Shown one piece after another: positions 25,548 through 34,358 of a stretch of 64,000 nt of DNA (its first letter is position 1; the number at the start of each line of letters is the position of its first letter). The notes under the pieces were generated by a model. It worked only from the letters and a program-made list of their open reading frames with translations. It did not search any database and had not been told where the DNA came from. A program made the position numbers and the translations under genes. The stretch is from Microbacterium salsuginis. GTDB lineage: Bacteria; Actinomycetota; Actinomycetes; Actinomycetales; Microbacteriaceae. The stretch is taken from NCBI RefSeq assembly GCF_012524205.1, contig NZ_JABACI010000002.1:434001-498000 (forward strand). Direction: 5' to 3'.

Positions 25548-26309
25548 TCACTCCCCGCGGAACGCGGGCGGTCGCTTCTGCTGGAACGCGGCGAAGCCCT
25601 CGCGGTAGTCGGCGGTGGTGCGCAGCGCCTCCTGCCCGCGGGACTCCTCGGCCACGGCATCCCACAGCCTTTCGTCGCGCATGCGCCCGATGAGGCGTTT
25701 CGACGCGAGGAACGCCGCGGTGGGGCCGGATGCCGCGCGCCGGGCACGCTCGCGTGCGAAATCCAGCAGCTCGTCCGCGGGCATCGCCCGGCTGAACAGC
25801 CCCGCGGCGACGGCGTCCGCGCCACTCAGGAGGTCGCCGGTGTAGATGAGGTCGAGCGCGCGGTGGGCACCCAGCCGCTCGTACAGCAGCGCGTGGCCGC
25901 CGGAGTCCAGCAGCGCCCCGAGATGGGCGAACGGCGATCCCACCTTCGCGTTGTCGGCGACGTACACGACGTCGGTCGCGATCGCGAGCCCGAGCCCCAC
26001 ACCGAGACAAGCACCGTGAACGGCCGCGAACGTCGGCGCCGGAAAGCCGGCGATGCGACGCATGAGCCGCTCGACGGCGCCGAGGTATCCCGGAACGTCG
26101 TCGGAGTCGGGGTCGACGCCGGCGATGTCGCGCCCGGCGCAGAACGCGCGGCCCTCGCCGCGCAGCACGAGTGCGCGGACCCCGGATGCCTCGGCCTCGG
26201 CGTACGCGGCATCCATCTCCTGCAGCGCGTCGAGCGAGAGGGCGTTGAGCTTCTCAGGCGCGTTCAGGGTGATCTCGGCGACAGCGTCGTCGATGGCGAG
26301 GTCGATCAC
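25548..26309 (-). CDS. paaG: enoyl-CoA isomerase, PaaG-like (ring-1,2-epoxyphenylacetyl-CoA isomerase)
   Basis: 253 residues of the crotonase fold with the oxyanion-hole segments LRGEGRAFCAGRDI and VHGACLGVGLGLAIATDVVYV. The two Glu residues of the hydratases are missing: GVGLGL replaces GGGxEL and the second position reads AHLGALLDSGG with an Asp. An Asp there is the isomerase pattern of PaaG, which turns the ring epoxide of phenylacetyl-CoA into the oxepin. It follows paaE after 21 bases on the same strand, as last gene of paaABCDE-paaG. The ATG at 26309 has AGGACCT before it. Confidence 0.8.
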   Translation of the reverse strand: MIDLAIDDAVAEITLNAPEKLNALSLDALQEMDAAYAEAEASGVRALVLRGEGRAFCAGRDIAGVDPDSDDVPGYLGAVERLMRRIAGFPAPTFAAVHGACLGVGLGLAIATDVVYVADNAKVGSPFAHLGALLDSGGHALLYERLGAHRALDLIYTGDLLSGADAVAAGLFSRAMPADELLDFARERARRAASGPTAAFLASKRLIGRMRDERLWDAVAEESRGQEALRTTADYREGFAAFQQKRPPAFRGE

Positions 26310-26330
26310 GGCGGAGGTCCTTTCGACGCG

Positions 26331-27494
26331 TCACGCATCCCAGTCGACGCTGACGGCGTCGCTGGTCGGCACGGACTGGCAGGTGAGGATGAGGCCGCGC
26401 TCGAGCTCATCGGGTTCGAGCGCATGATTCTGCGCCATGTCGACCGTGCCCTGGCGCAGGACGGCGCGACACGTGCCGCACACACCGCCCGCGCAGGCGA
26501 ACGGCACGTCCCCGCGGGTGCGCAGGGCCGCAGCGAGGATCGTCTCACTCGCCGACACCGGTGTCGTCACCGTCCCGGACGTGCCGTCCAGGCGGAACGA
26601 GATCGTGCGCACCGGCTCGCCGGGGGTGACCTCGACGGGCGGCGGTTTCGGTCCCGCGTGCTCGTCGCGACCGGTCGAGAACAGCTCGACGCGGATCGCG
26701 GAGGCCTCGACCCCGAGCCGCAGCAGCACCGCCCGCGCCCGCTCGACCAGCTCGAACGGCCCGCACAGGAACCACTCGTCGACCGTCTCGGGCCGCAGCA
26801 CCCGCGTCAGCAGGGCCTCGAGGCGCTTCTCGTCCAGGCGGCCCGAGAAGAGATCGGCAGGACGGCGCTCCCGCGTGAGCACGTGGTGCAGGGCGAGCCG
26901 CGCGGGGTAGCGATCCTTGAGGTCGGCGAGCTCGTCGATGAACATCGCATCCACAGCGGTGCGATTGGAGTAGACCAGGTCGAACGTGTCATCGGGGCGC
27001 TCGCCCAGGTGGTGCTCGATGAGCGCCATGATCGGCGTGATCCCCGAGCCGGCCGCGATCGCAGCGAACCGCGCAGGGCGGTCGTAACGGCCGTGCGGGG
27101 TGAAGTGACCGTCGGGGCTCATCACCTCGATGACGTCGCCGGCCGTGAGGTGTTCGAGGGCCCACGTCGAGAACGCGCCGCCGCGCTCGCGCTTGATCGC
27201 GACGCTGAGGGTGCCCGGCGCGCCGGTGCCGGCGGGCGCGCGGCAGAGCGAGTAGCTGCGCCGCACCTCGGCGCCGTCGAGCGTCATGCGCAACGCGATG
27301 TGCTGGCCGGGTCGGTAGTCGAACGCTTCGGCGAGCTCGGCCGGAACGGCGAAGCCGACCTCGATCGAGTCGGCCGTGAGCGGGCGCACCGACTCCACCG
27401 TCAGCGGATGGAAGACGGCCCGGCGCCGGCCTGCGGACGGCGCTGTCTCGGCAGGCGCGCTCACGGCGGTCGGAGAGGTGGTCGCGGCCGTCAT
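26331..27494 (-). CDS. paaE: phenylacetyl-CoA epoxidase reductase, PaaE
   Basis: 387 residues. N-terminal flavodoxin-reductase part: FAD-binding RRSYSLCRAP, then GSGITPIMALIEHHL for NAD(P)H. C-terminal plant-type [2Fe-2S] domain with Cys334, Cys339, Cys342 (CAGGVCGTC) and Cys372 (LTCQS). It passes electrons from NADPH to the PaaAC di-iron oxygenase. The ATG at 27494 overlaps the paaD stop by one base (TGATG) and has AGGAG five bases before it. Confidence 0.92.
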   Translation of the reverse strand: MTAATTSPTAVSAPAETAPSAGRRRAVFHPLTVESVRPLTADSIEVGFAVPAELAEAFDYRPGQHIALRMTLDGAEVRRSYSLCRAPAGTGAPGTLSVAIKRERGGAFSTWALEHLTAGDVIEVMSPDGHFTPHGRYDRPARFAAIAAGSGITPIMALIEHHLGERPDDTFDLVYSNRTAVDAMFIDELADLKDRYPARLALHHVLTRERRPADLFSGRLDEKRLEALLTRVLRPETVDEWFLCGPFELVERARAVLLRLGVEASAIRVELFSTGRDEHAGPKPPPVEVTPGEPVRTISFRLDGTSGTVTTPVSASETILAAALRTRGDVPFACAGGVCGTCRAVLRQGTVDMAQNHALEPDELERGLILTCQSVPTSDAVSVDWDA

Positions 27495-28009
27495 CACAGC
27501 TCCTTGAAACGGTCGAACGGCTCACCGCACGACTGGCACTGCCACAGCGCCTTGCACGAGGTGGATCCGTAGCGCGAGAGCTCCCGGGTGTGCAGCGACC
27601 CGCATTGCGGGCACCGGATGCCGAGACCCAGTGCCACGATGCCGTCCGCGCCGCGCGGCCGGGGCGGCGCGATCCCGAACTCCTCGAGCTTGCGGCGGCC
27701 TTCCGCGCTCATCCAGTCGGTCGTCCACGCGGGGCTCAGCGTGACCTCGACCCGGGCGTCCCGGCCCCGGGCCGCGAGTGCGGCGACGATGTCGGCGCGC
27801 AGCGCGTCGACGGCGGGGCACCCCGAGTACGTCGGGGTGATCTGCACCACCGCGACGTCGCCGTCGAGGCGCACGCGGCGGAGCATTCCGAGGTCTTCGA
27901 TGGTCAGCACCGGCAGTTCGGGGTCGACGACGGTGGCCGCGGCATCCCACACGTCCGCCAACTCAGGCTCGGCGGGACGCGGGCGTGCCTGCATCTCGAG
28001 CGCGTTCAC
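27494..28009 (-). CDS. paaD: PaaD, Fe-S/metal assembly protein for the PaaABCE epoxidase
   Basis: 171 residues. The first ~105 residues are a MIP18/DUF59-like domain (DVWDAAATVVDPELPVLTIEDLG, QITPTYSGCPAVDAL) and the last 60 a zinc-ribbon with CPQCGSLHTREL and CQSCGEPF. This is the PaaD architecture; the protein is needed for epoxidase maturation. The GTG at 28009 overlaps the paaC stop by four bases (GTGA); a second GTG directly upstream at 28012 is an equal alternative. Confidence 0.9.
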   Translation of the reverse strand: MNALEMQARPRPAEPELADVWDAAATVVDPELPVLTIEDLGMLRRVRLDGDVAVVQITPTYSGCPAVDALRADIVAALAARGRDARVEVTLSPAWTTDWMSAEGRRKLEEFGIAPPRPRGADGIVALGLGIRCPQCGSLHTRELSRYGSTSCKALWQCQSCGEPFDRFKEL

Positions 28010-28827
28010 CACGTCGCCCCCGGATGTGCGCGGGCGAGAACCTGCATCTCGCCGAGGAGCCGGCCGAACTGCTCGGAATGCCACCCTTCGCGGCCGCCGC
28101 CGCGGGCGAACGGCACCTGCGGAGCCGCGAGGCCCGCATCCTCGAGCACGGCCGTCGCGCCCGCGAGAACCTCGTCGCGCAGGGATTCGGGCGAGACCGC
28201 GATGCCGTCCAGGCCCGCGGTCGCCGGATCCGCGTCGAACAACTCGCCGACGAACGGCCAGAGGTCCGCGAGCGCGCGGGTCATGCGGCCGTGGGACTCA
28301 TCGGTGCCGAGGCCCAGGCGCAGAGTCCACAGCGTCGCGTGCTCTGCGTGGTAGGCCACCTCTTTGACGGCCTTGGCGGCGATGGCGGCGAGCGACGGGT
28401 CGGCCGAGGCCGCGAGGCGCCGGTACAGCGCGCCGAAGTACAGCGACGCGACGAGCTGCCGCAGGATCGTGAAACCGAAGTCGAGCCCGCTCTGCCCGTT
28501 CGGCAGCTCGAACAGCCAACGACTGCGGAACTCCGGCTCATCGCGGAAGTACGCCAGGTCGTCCTCCGTCTTGCCCCACGCCGAGCCGGCGTAGGCGAGG
28601 AAGCCACGCGCGTGACCGAGCAGGTCCAGCCCGATGTTGCCGAGTGCGACGTCCTCCTCGAGTTCTGGCGCGTTCGAGATCCATTCGCCGAGGCGCTGCG
28701 CCAGCACGAGAGCGTCGTCGCCGAGCCCCAGCGCGTAGCGTGCGACGGCATCCGCTGCCGGTTGCGCAGGAGCAGCGGGCGTTTCGGTCGAACTGTTCGA
28801 CTGCAGCAGAGAAAGGCGGTCGGTCAT
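28006..28827 (-). CDS. paaC: phenylacetyl-CoA 1,2-epoxidase structural subunit PaaC
   Basis: 273 residues, a ferritin-like helical protein lacking the iron ligands of PaaA and serving as its structural partner. Seen: ALGLGDDALVLAQRLGEW, EDVALGNIGLDLLGHARGF, SLYFGALYRRLAASADPSLA and VKEVAYHAEHATLW. The ATG at 28827 lies seven bases after paaB. The stop overlaps the start of paaD. Confidence 0.92.
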   Translation of the reverse strand: MTDRLSLLQSNSSTETPAAPAQPAADAVARYALGLGDDALVLAQRLGEWISNAPELEEDVALGNIGLDLLGHARGFLAYAGSAWGKTEDDLAYFRDEPEFRSRWLFELPNGQSGLDFGFTILRQLVASLYFGALYRRLAASADPSLAAIAAKAVKEVAYHAEHATLWTLRLGLGTDESHGRMTRALADLWPFVGELFDADPATAGLDGIAVSPESLRDEVLAGATAVLEDAGLAAPQVPFARGGGREGWHSEQFGRLLGEMQVLARAHPGATW

Positions 28828-28834
28828 CGGGGCC

Positions 28835-29140
28835 TCACAGGTGCGGCACGTCGGCCGAGGCCGTGTACGCGGTCGGGTAACGGTAGTCCTTGCCCTGCGG
28901 CGACTCGAAGAACGCTCCGCGGGCGTCGGGATCGGATGCTGCGATCGCGGTCGACGGAACGACCCAGATCGAGACCCCCTCGCCCCGTCGCGTGTACAGG
29001 TCGCGCGCGTTGTGCAGCGCGAGCTGCGCGTCGGGCGCGTGCAGCGACCCCGCGTGAACGTGCGAGAGTCCGCGCGACGAACGCACGAACACCTCCCACA
29101 GCGGCCAGGTCTCGGCCGCGCCGGCGCCGGGCGCGCTCAT
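28835..29140 (-). CDS. paaB: phenylacetyl-CoA 1,2-epoxidase subunit PaaB
   Basis: 101 residues, the normal PaaB size. The core [40 protein letters not shown] and [12 protein letters not shown] matches PaaB, a small bridging subunit of the complex. The ATG at 29140 overlaps the paaA stop by four bases. Confidence 0.92.
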   Translation of the reverse strand: MSAPGAGAAETWPLWEVFVRSSRGLSHVHAGSLHAPDAQLALHNARDLYTRRGEGVSIWVVPSTAIAASDPDARGAFFESPQGKDYRYPTAYTASADVPHL

Positions 29141-30105
29141 GACGCCACCTTCTCTCGAGCCTGCTGCTTCTCGGCGTAGGCACGGGCGGCCTCGCGGACC
29201 CACGCTCCGTCCTCGTGCGCGCGGCGGCGCTTGGCGATGCGGATGCTGTTCGCCTGGCCGCGGCCGGCCAGGACTTCGCGGAACTCGTCCCAGTCCAGAT
29301 CGCCGTAGTCCCAGTGCCCGCGCTCCTCGTTCCAGCGCAGGTCGGGGTCGGGCAGGGTCACACCGAGGATCTCGGCCTGGGGCACGATCATGTCGACGAA
29401 CCGCTGGCGCAGGTCGTCGTTGGAGAAGCGCTTGATGTTCCACGCCATCGACTGCGCAGAGTTCGGCGAGGCGTCGTCGGGAGGCCCGAACATCATGAGG
29501 GCCGGCGCGTACCAGCGGTTGACGGATTCCTGGGCCATCACGCGCTGGGCTTGGGTGCCGTTCATGAGGGCCAGCAGGATCTCGAACCCTTGCCGCTGGT
29601 GGAACGACTCCTCCTTGCAGATGCGGACCATCGCACGGGCATACGGACCGTACGACGCGCGGCACAGCGGCACCTGGTTGCAGATCGCGGCGCCGTCGAC
29701 CAGCCATCCGATCGAGCCCATGTCCGCCCACGTCGGCGTGAGGTAGTTGAAGATCGACGAGTACTTGGCCTTGCCGGTGAGCAGCTGCTCGTACATCTCC
29801 TCGCGCGGCGTGCCGAGAGTCTGCGCGGCCGAGTAGAGGTACAGCCCGTGACCGGCCTCGTCCTGCACCTTCGCCATCAGGATCGCCTTGCGCTGCAGGC
29901 TCGGTGCGCGCGTGATCCAGTTGCCCTCGGGCTGCATGCCGATGATCTCGGAGTGCGCGTGCTGCGAGATCTGCCGCACCAGCGTGCGCCGATAGGCGTC
30001 GGGCATCCAATCGGCGGGCTCGACCTTCTGGTCGGCCGCGATGAGCTCCTCGAAACGCGCGGGGCCGGCCTCGTCGAGTTCGCGGGCTGGTGTCGCCGTG
30101 GTCAT
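29137..30105 (-). CDS. paaA: phenylacetyl-CoA 1,2-epoxidase catalytic subunit PaaA
   Basis: 322 residues. Candidate di-iron ligands are Glu53 (HSEIIG), Glu83 and His86 (DEAGH) and Glu166 with His169 (EESFH), the ferritin-like ExxH pattern. PaaA inserts oxygen into the ring of phenylacetyl-CoA using O2 and electrons from PaaE. GGAGG precedes the ATG at 30105. It heads paaABCDE-paaG and faces a TetR gene across 54 bases that hold a candidate operator. Confidence 0.95.
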   Translation of the reverse strand: MTTATPARELDEAGPARFEELIAADQKVEPADWMPDAYRRTLVRQISQHAHSEIIGMQPEGNWITRAPSLQRKAILMAKVQDEAGHGLYLYSAAQTLGTPREEMYEQLLTGKAKYSSIFNYLTPTWADMGSIGWLVDGAAICNQVPLCRASYGPYARAMVRICKEESFHQRQGFEILLALMNGTQAQRVMAQESVNRWYAPALMMFGPPDDASPNSAQSMAWNIKRFSNDDLRQRFVDMIVPQAEILGVTLPDPDLRWNEERGHWDYGDLDWDEFREVLAGRGQANSIRIAKRRRAHEDGAWVREAARAYAEKQQAREKVAS

Positions 30106-30124
30106 GCGCGCCTCCTTGCGCTAC

Positions 30125-30142
30125 TTACCGTTCGTTCAGTAA
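30125..30142. promoter_or_regulatory. candidate PaaR operator between paaA and tetR
   Basis: TTACCGTTCGTTCAGTAA is an imperfect palindrome (TTAC...GTAA ends). Read on the minus strand it starts TTACTGAACG, the same ten bases as the site at 33822 upstream of the PaaF-like gene, so both operons probably share the neighbouring TetR regulator. Confidence 0.65.
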
Positions 30143-30159
30143 TGCTACTCTTGCGTTCC

Positions 30160-30786
30160 ATGACGGGCAACACGGCCGCAGCCGATGCCGCGACGTTCCG
30201 AAAAGGGAACGGCCGCACCGACCGCGCGCCGTACGACCTCGACACCGTGCTCGACATCGCCGTCGCGACGTTCAACGAGCGGGGCTATGAAGCCACCTCG
30301 ATCAGCGTGCTCGCCGAGCGCCTCGGCACCAGCAAGTCCGCGCTCTACTACCACGTGAGCGGCAAGGAGGAGCTCCTCCAGCGAGCGCTCGACCGCGCCT
30401 TGGGCGAGCTCGAGGCGGTGCTCGAAGCATCCGTTCCCGGCGACGCCGCCGACCACCTGGAGTTCGTGCTGCGCGGGGCCGTGCGCGTGCTCGTCGAGGA
30501 GCTGCCCTACGTCACGCTCCTGCTGCGTGTGCGCGGCAACACCGACATCGAGCGCGACGCGCTGCGCCGGCGCCGCGAGTTCGACCATCGCGTGTCGCAG
30601 CTGGTCGAGGCCGCGCACGCGGAGGGCTCCCTGCGCGCCGACCTCGACCCCGGCACGACCTCGCGCCTGCTGTTCGGCATGATCAACTCGATCGTCGAGT
30701 GGTACCGCCCCGGCGGGCCGCTGGATGCCGCGGCCCTCGCCGACGCCACCGTCTCTGTCGCCCTCGACGGCCTCCGCGCCCGCTGA
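30160..30786 (+). CDS. paaR: TetR-family regulator, probable PaaR
   Basis: 208 residues. TetR HTH at about 24-70 (DTVLDIAVATFNERGYEA, SISVLAERLGTSKSALYYHVSGKEEL in pieces), then a C-terminal domain containing YVTLLLRVRGNTDIERDALRRRREFD. This looks like the TetR regulators that repress paa genes until phenylacetyl-CoA accumulates. It is divergent from paaA. Two sites sharing TTACTGAACG flank the paa module. The ATG at 30160 keeps a normal N-terminus; an in-frame ATG at 30142 is the alternative. Confidence 0.85.
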   Translation: MTGNTAAADAATFRKGNGRTDRAPYDLDTVLDIAVATFNERGYEATSISVLAERLGTSKSALYYHVSGKEELLQRALDRALGELEAVLEASVPGDAADHLEFVLRGAVRVLVEELPYVTLLLRVRGNTDIERDALRRRREFDHRVSQLVEAAHAEGSLRADLDPGTTSRLLFGMINSIVEWYRPGGPLDAAALADATVSVALDGLRAR

Positions 30787-30823
30787 TCTCCCCGCGCTCC
30801 GCGCCCGAACCCCGCACCAGGTC

Positions 30824-30906
30824 GCGAAAACACCAGCCCGTCACCCGACACGCCGGGGCGTGGGGACCTTCGCCGGCGCGTCGCCGTGACCGACTGGTGT
30901 TTTCGC
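30824..30906 (-). repeat. dispersed palindromic element, copy 3
   Basis: GCGAAAACACCAG at the left end and CTGGTGTTTTCGC at the right end, with the inner GACACGCCGG-like pair (CCGACACGCCGG and CGCCGGCGCGTCG). Relative to copies 1 and 2 it is inverted. It fills the convergent gap between the paaR-like gene and paaZ. Confidence 0.88.
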
Positions 30907-30927
30907 AACCGAGGACGACGGGCGGCG

Positions 30928-33039
30928 CTACTCCTTGGCGACGAGGGTCAGCACGTCGTAGGTCGCCACGACCTCGTCGCGCTGGTTCACCAGCACGGCG
31001 TCCCAGCGCACCTCGCCGTACTCCTCGCTCTCGCGGGGGCTGATCTGCTTGGCGGTGAGCGTCACGCGCACCTCGTCGCCGGGTGACACGGGCGTCACGA
31101 ACCGCAGGTTCTCGAGACCGTAGTTGGCGAGCACCGGACCAGGATCGGGGTCGACGAACAACCCCGCGGCCCACGACAGCAGCAGGTAGCCGTGGGCCAC
31201 GCGTCCGGGGAAGAACGGATTGGCCGCCGCGGCCTCCTCGTCCATGTGGGCGTAGAACGTGTCGCCCGTGAACTCGGCGAAGTGCTCGATGTCGTCGAGG
31301 GCCACTGACCGCGGCGGCGAGACCACACGATCGCCCACGCGCAGCCGGGCGAGCGGCTTGCGGAAGGGATGGATGCCGTCATTCGTCGTCGCCCCTGCGC
31401 GCCATTGTCCGGTCAGCCGCGTGAGCACCTCGGGCGAGCCCTGCAGAGCCGTGCGCCGCATGTAGTGCAGCACCGACCGCATGCCGCCGAGCTCCTCGCC
31501 GCCGCCGGCGCGCCCCGGACCGCCGTGCACGAGGTGCGGCACCGGCGAGCCGTGGCCGGTCGACGTGCGCGCGACCGAGCCGTCGAGCACGAGCACGCGT
31601 CCGTGCCACGGCGAGATGCCCGCGACGAGCGTGCCGACCACGTCCGGATCGGCCGAGCACACGGTCGCCACCAGCGACCCGCCGCCCAGGTTCGCCAGTC
31701 GCACCGCGTCGTCGAGGTCACGATAGCCGAGCACCGACGCGACGGGTCCGAACGCTTCGATGTCGTGGACCGCCGGGGCCGAGGCATCCCGGAACCGCAG
31801 CAGGATCGGCGACACGAAAGCCCCCTCGCCGGCACCGGCGCCGGCGACTTCGGGCTCGTCGAGCGAACCCACCACGATCTCGCCACCGCCCGCCACGAGG
31901 TCCATGACGCGCGCCCGCACCTCATCCCGCTGCGCGAGGCTCGCGAGCGGCCCCATCGTCACGCCCTCGGCACGCGGGTCGCCCAGCACGACCTTCGCGG
32001 CGAGTCGGTCGCGCACCGCCTCGATGACATCGTCGACGGATGCCTCAGGCACGAGCACGCGCCGGATCGCCGTGCACTTCTGCCCGGCCTTGGCGGTCAT
32101 CTCCGTCACGACGGAGGCCACGAAGGCGTCGAACTCGGCCGTGCCGCGTACCGCGTCGGAGCCGAGGATCGCGGCGTTGACGGAGTCGGCCTCGGTGGTG
32201 AGCGACACACCCCGGACCACGACGGCGTCGTCGCGCCGCAGCATCCGTCCCGTCGATGCCGACCCCGTGAAGCCGACCGCGTCCCCAGCGTCGAGGAGGT
32301 CGAGGAACCCGTGCGCGGATCCGATCGCGAGCTGCAGTGACCCCTCGGGCAGCAGACCGGAGTCGACCATGACCCGCACCGCCGCCTCGGTGAGGTAGGC
32401 CGTCGGCGTCGCCGGCTTGACGATCGTGGGAACGCCGGCCAGGAAGGCGGGGGCGAACTTCTCGAGCATGCCCCACACCGGGAAGTTGAAGGCGTTGACC
32501 TGGAACGCGACGCCGGGCAGGCGGGACCACAGGTGCTGACCGCCGAAGCTTCCGTCGCGCGCGAGTCCCTCGGGGGCGCCGTCGACGAGCGTCGTGGCGT
32601 TGGGAAGCTCCCGCCGGCCCTTCGAGGCGTAGGTGAAGAGCACGCCGATGCCGCCGTCGACGTCGACCACGCTGTCGCGCGCCGTCGCTCCGGTCTGCGC
32701 GCTGATGGCGTAGAGGTCGTCTTTCGCCGCGGTGAGGGCCTGGGCGAGCGCCTTGAGGATGAGGGCGCGGCGGTGGAACGGCAGATCCCCGAGGGATGCC
32801 TGGCCCATCGTGCGTGCATGCTCGACGGCGGCAGCGAGGTCCGGCGCGCCGCCCATGCGTGCGACGGGAGCCCCTGTGGAGGCGTCCTGGAGGAGGGTCG
32901 TGCGGGTCGCATCGGGCACCCGCCACGCGCCGGCGATGTACGACTCGAGCAGCGGCGTCTCGGCGCCGTGCTCCCCGGTCTCGGTGGTCGCGGACTCGGG
33001 CGCGGGAGTGTCGGCGCCGATGGGGGTTTCGAGGGTCAT
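30928..33039 (-). CDS. paaZ: PaaZ, oxepin-CoA hydrolase / 3-oxo-5,6-dehydrosuberyl-CoA semialdehyde dehydrogenase
   Basis: 703 residues with an N-terminal aldehyde dehydrogenase domain (about 28-540: FNFPVWGMLEKFAPAFLAG, GFTGSASTGRML, LTTEADSVN with the Glu, AGQKCTAIRR with the catalytic Cys) and a C-terminal MaoC-type hotdog hydratase (about 560-700: HFAEFTGDTFYAHMDEEAAA, FPGRVAHGYLLLSWAAGLF). This fusion opens the oxepin ring and oxidises the resulting aldehyde. The ATG at 33039 overlaps the stop of the hydratase gene by four bases; the open frame upstream is only a shadow of that gene. Confidence 0.94.
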   Translation of the reverse strand: MTLETPIGADTPAPESATTETGEHGAETPLLESYIAGAWRVPDATRTTLLQDASTGAPVARMGGAPDLAAAVEHARTMGQASLGDLPFHRRALILKALAQALTAAKDDLYAISAQTGATARDSVVDVDGGIGVLFTYASKGRRELPNATTLVDGAPEGLARDGSFGGQHLWSRLPGVAFQVNAFNFPVWGMLEKFAPAFLAGVPTIVKPATPTAYLTEAAVRVMVDSGLLPEGSLQLAIGSAHGFLDLLDAGDAVGFTGSASTGRMLRRDDAVVVRGVSLTTEADSVNAAILGSDAVRGTAEFDAFVASVVTEMTAKAGQKCTAIRRVLVPEASVDDVIEAVRDRLAAKVVLGDPRAEGVTMGPLASLAQRDEVRARVMDLVAGGGEIVVGSLDEPEVAGAGAGEGAFVSPILLRFRDASAPAVHDIEAFGPVASVLGYRDLDDAVRLANLGGGSLVATVCSADPDVVGTLVAGISPWHGRVLVLDGSVARTSTGHGSPVPHLVHGGPGRAGGGEELGGMRSVLHYMRRTALQGSPEVLTRLTGQWRAGATTNDGIHPFRKPLARLRVGDRVVSPPRSVALDDIEHFAEFTGDTFYAHMDEEAAAANPFFPGRVAHGYLLLSWAAGLFVDPDPGPVLANYGLENLRFVTPVSPGDEVRVTLTAKQISPRESEEYGEVRWDAVLVNQRDEVVATYDVLTLVAKE

Positions 33040-33818
33040 GCGTTCTTCCTCTCCAGCCGCTGGTCGAGCCATGCGGTCATGCGCTCGTGTTTGGCGGGCG
33101 AGCCGAAGCACTCCGCCTGCGCGGCGTCGGCGGCGGCCCGCGGGTCGTCGGTGGGGTCGTCGATCAGGCGCTTCGTGTGCCGGATCGCGAGCGGATCCCG
33201 CGCCGCGATGCGATCGGCCAGCGCATCGGCCGCGGCGTCGAGCGTGGCGGGCGGATGCACTGCGGTGACGAGCCCTGCGGCGAGGGCCTCGTCGGCGCCG
33301 ATGACGCGACCGGCGAGCAGCATCTCCTTGGCGAGAGGCTCGCCCACGAGCCGGGGCAGCCGCCACGTCGCACCGGCGGCGGGCACGATGCCCAGCGACG
33401 GCTCCGGGCTGCCGAAGCGCGCCCGATCGCTCGCGATCCGGAGGTCGGCGGCGTACGCGAGCTCGGCGCCGCCCCCGAGAGCCCACCCGTCGACGGCGGC
33501 GATCACCGGCATGGGCAGCCGGGCGATGCGGTCGAACAGGCGCGAGTTGATGCCCTCGAGCGCGTCGGCGGGGGTGCGGTCGCGCAGCTCTGCGATGTCG
33601 GCGCCGCCCGCGAAGACGCCGTCGCCACCGGCGATCAGCAGGATGCGGGGATCGCGCTCGAGCTCGTCGCACACGCCGTGCAGCTCGTCGACCATGGCCT
33701 TGTCGATCGCGTTGCGCGCGTCGGGGCGGTGCAGCCGCACCCAGACCCGGTCGGCCCGGTTCTCGCGCAGGATCGTCGGCATCGGCATCCGTTCGTCATC
33801 GTCGACCGCGAGCGCCAT
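33036..33818 (-). CDS. paaF: enoyl-CoA hydratase, PaaF-like
   Basis: 260 residues of the crotonase fold. Both hydratase glutamates are present: in GGGAELAYAADLRIA and in GSPEPSLGIVPAAGATWRL. The oxyanion loop is GGDGVFAGGADIAEL. This is the PaaF pattern, hydrating 2,3-dehydroadipyl-CoA, in contrast to the PaaG-like protein at 25548. Coupled to paaZ by a 4-nt overlap, so the two form an operon. A candidate PaaR operator begins 4 bases upstream of the start. Confidence 0.85.
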   Translation of the reverse strand: MALAVDDDERMPMPTILRENRADRVWVRLHRPDARNAIDKAMVDELHGVCDELERDPRILLIAGGDGVFAGGADIAELRDRTPADALEGINSRLFDRIARLPMPVIAAVDGWALGGGAELAYAADLRIASDRARFGSPEPSLGIVPAAGATWRLPRLVGEPLAKEMLLAGRVIGADEALAAGLVTAVHPPATLDAAADALADRIAARDPLAIRHTKRLIDDPTDDPRAAADAAQAECFGSPAKHERMTAWLDQRLERKNA

Positions 33819-33821
33819 GGA

Positions 33822-33842
33822 TTACTGAACGCTCGTTCTGTA
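33822..33842. promoter_or_regulatory. candidate PaaR operator between paaF and paaI
   Basis: Starts TTACTGAACG and contains the perfect palindrome GAACGCTCGTTC (33827-33838) with TACT/TGTA flanks. It lies in the 77-bp gap between the divergent PaaF-like and PaaI genes. The first ten bases equal those of the site between paaA and paaR. Confidence 0.7.
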
Positions 33843-33895
33843 CGATGATCGCACAGCACCGCGGACGGCTCAACGCCGAGCGGGGAGGATCCGGC

Positions 33896-34309
33896 ATGGA
33901 CGATGTCTACGCGACCGCGCAGGGACGCCGCATGATCGAGGCGGATGCCGCATCCGCCGCACTCGGCATGCGCGTGGTGCGCGCGCAGCCGGGCCGCGCG
34001 ATCGTGCGCATGACGGTGCGCGCCGACATGCTCAACGGCTTCGCGGTGGCCCACGGCGGGCTCGTCTTCGCCCTTGCCGACACCGCGCTCGCACTCGCGT
34101 GCAACGAGACGGATGCCGTCACGCTGGTCGCAGGAGCCGACATCGCCTTCCTCTCCCCCGCTCGCGAGGGCGACGAGCTCGAGGCCGTCGCCGAGCGCCG
34201 GACGATCGAGGGCCGGTCGGGCCTCTACGACGTCCGGGTCTCGGCCGCCGGGCGTGTGGTCGCCGAGCTGCGGGGCCGCACCCGCACCACCGGCATGCCC
34301 CGACCCTGA
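33896..34309 (+). CDS. paaI: PaaI-type hotdog thioesterase
   Basis: 137 residues. The hotdog signature NGFAVAHGGLVFALADTAL holds the catalytic HGG and Asp of PaaI thioesterases, which release CoA from dead-end acyl-CoA intermediates of the paa route. I chose the ATG at 33896 because GGGGAGGA lies nine bases upstream; the open frame to 33845 lacks a ribosome site. Divergent from paaF-paaZ across the shared operator. Confidence 0.9.
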   Translation: MDDVYATAQGRRMIEADAASAALGMRVVRAQPGRAIVRMTVRADMLNGFAVAHGGLVFALADTALALACNETDAVTLVAGADIAFLSPAREGDELEAVAERRTIEGRSGLYDVRVSAAGRVVAELRGRTRTTGMPRP

Positions 34310-34358
34310 CCTCACCGCCCCCGACCTGACCTCACGGCCCCGACCCCACCGCCCCAGC

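Noticed and set aside
33040-33672. 5' extension of the paaZ frame upstream of 33039
   Set aside because: It covers the PaaF-like gene in another frame; the ATGA overlap and homologous length place the start at 33039.
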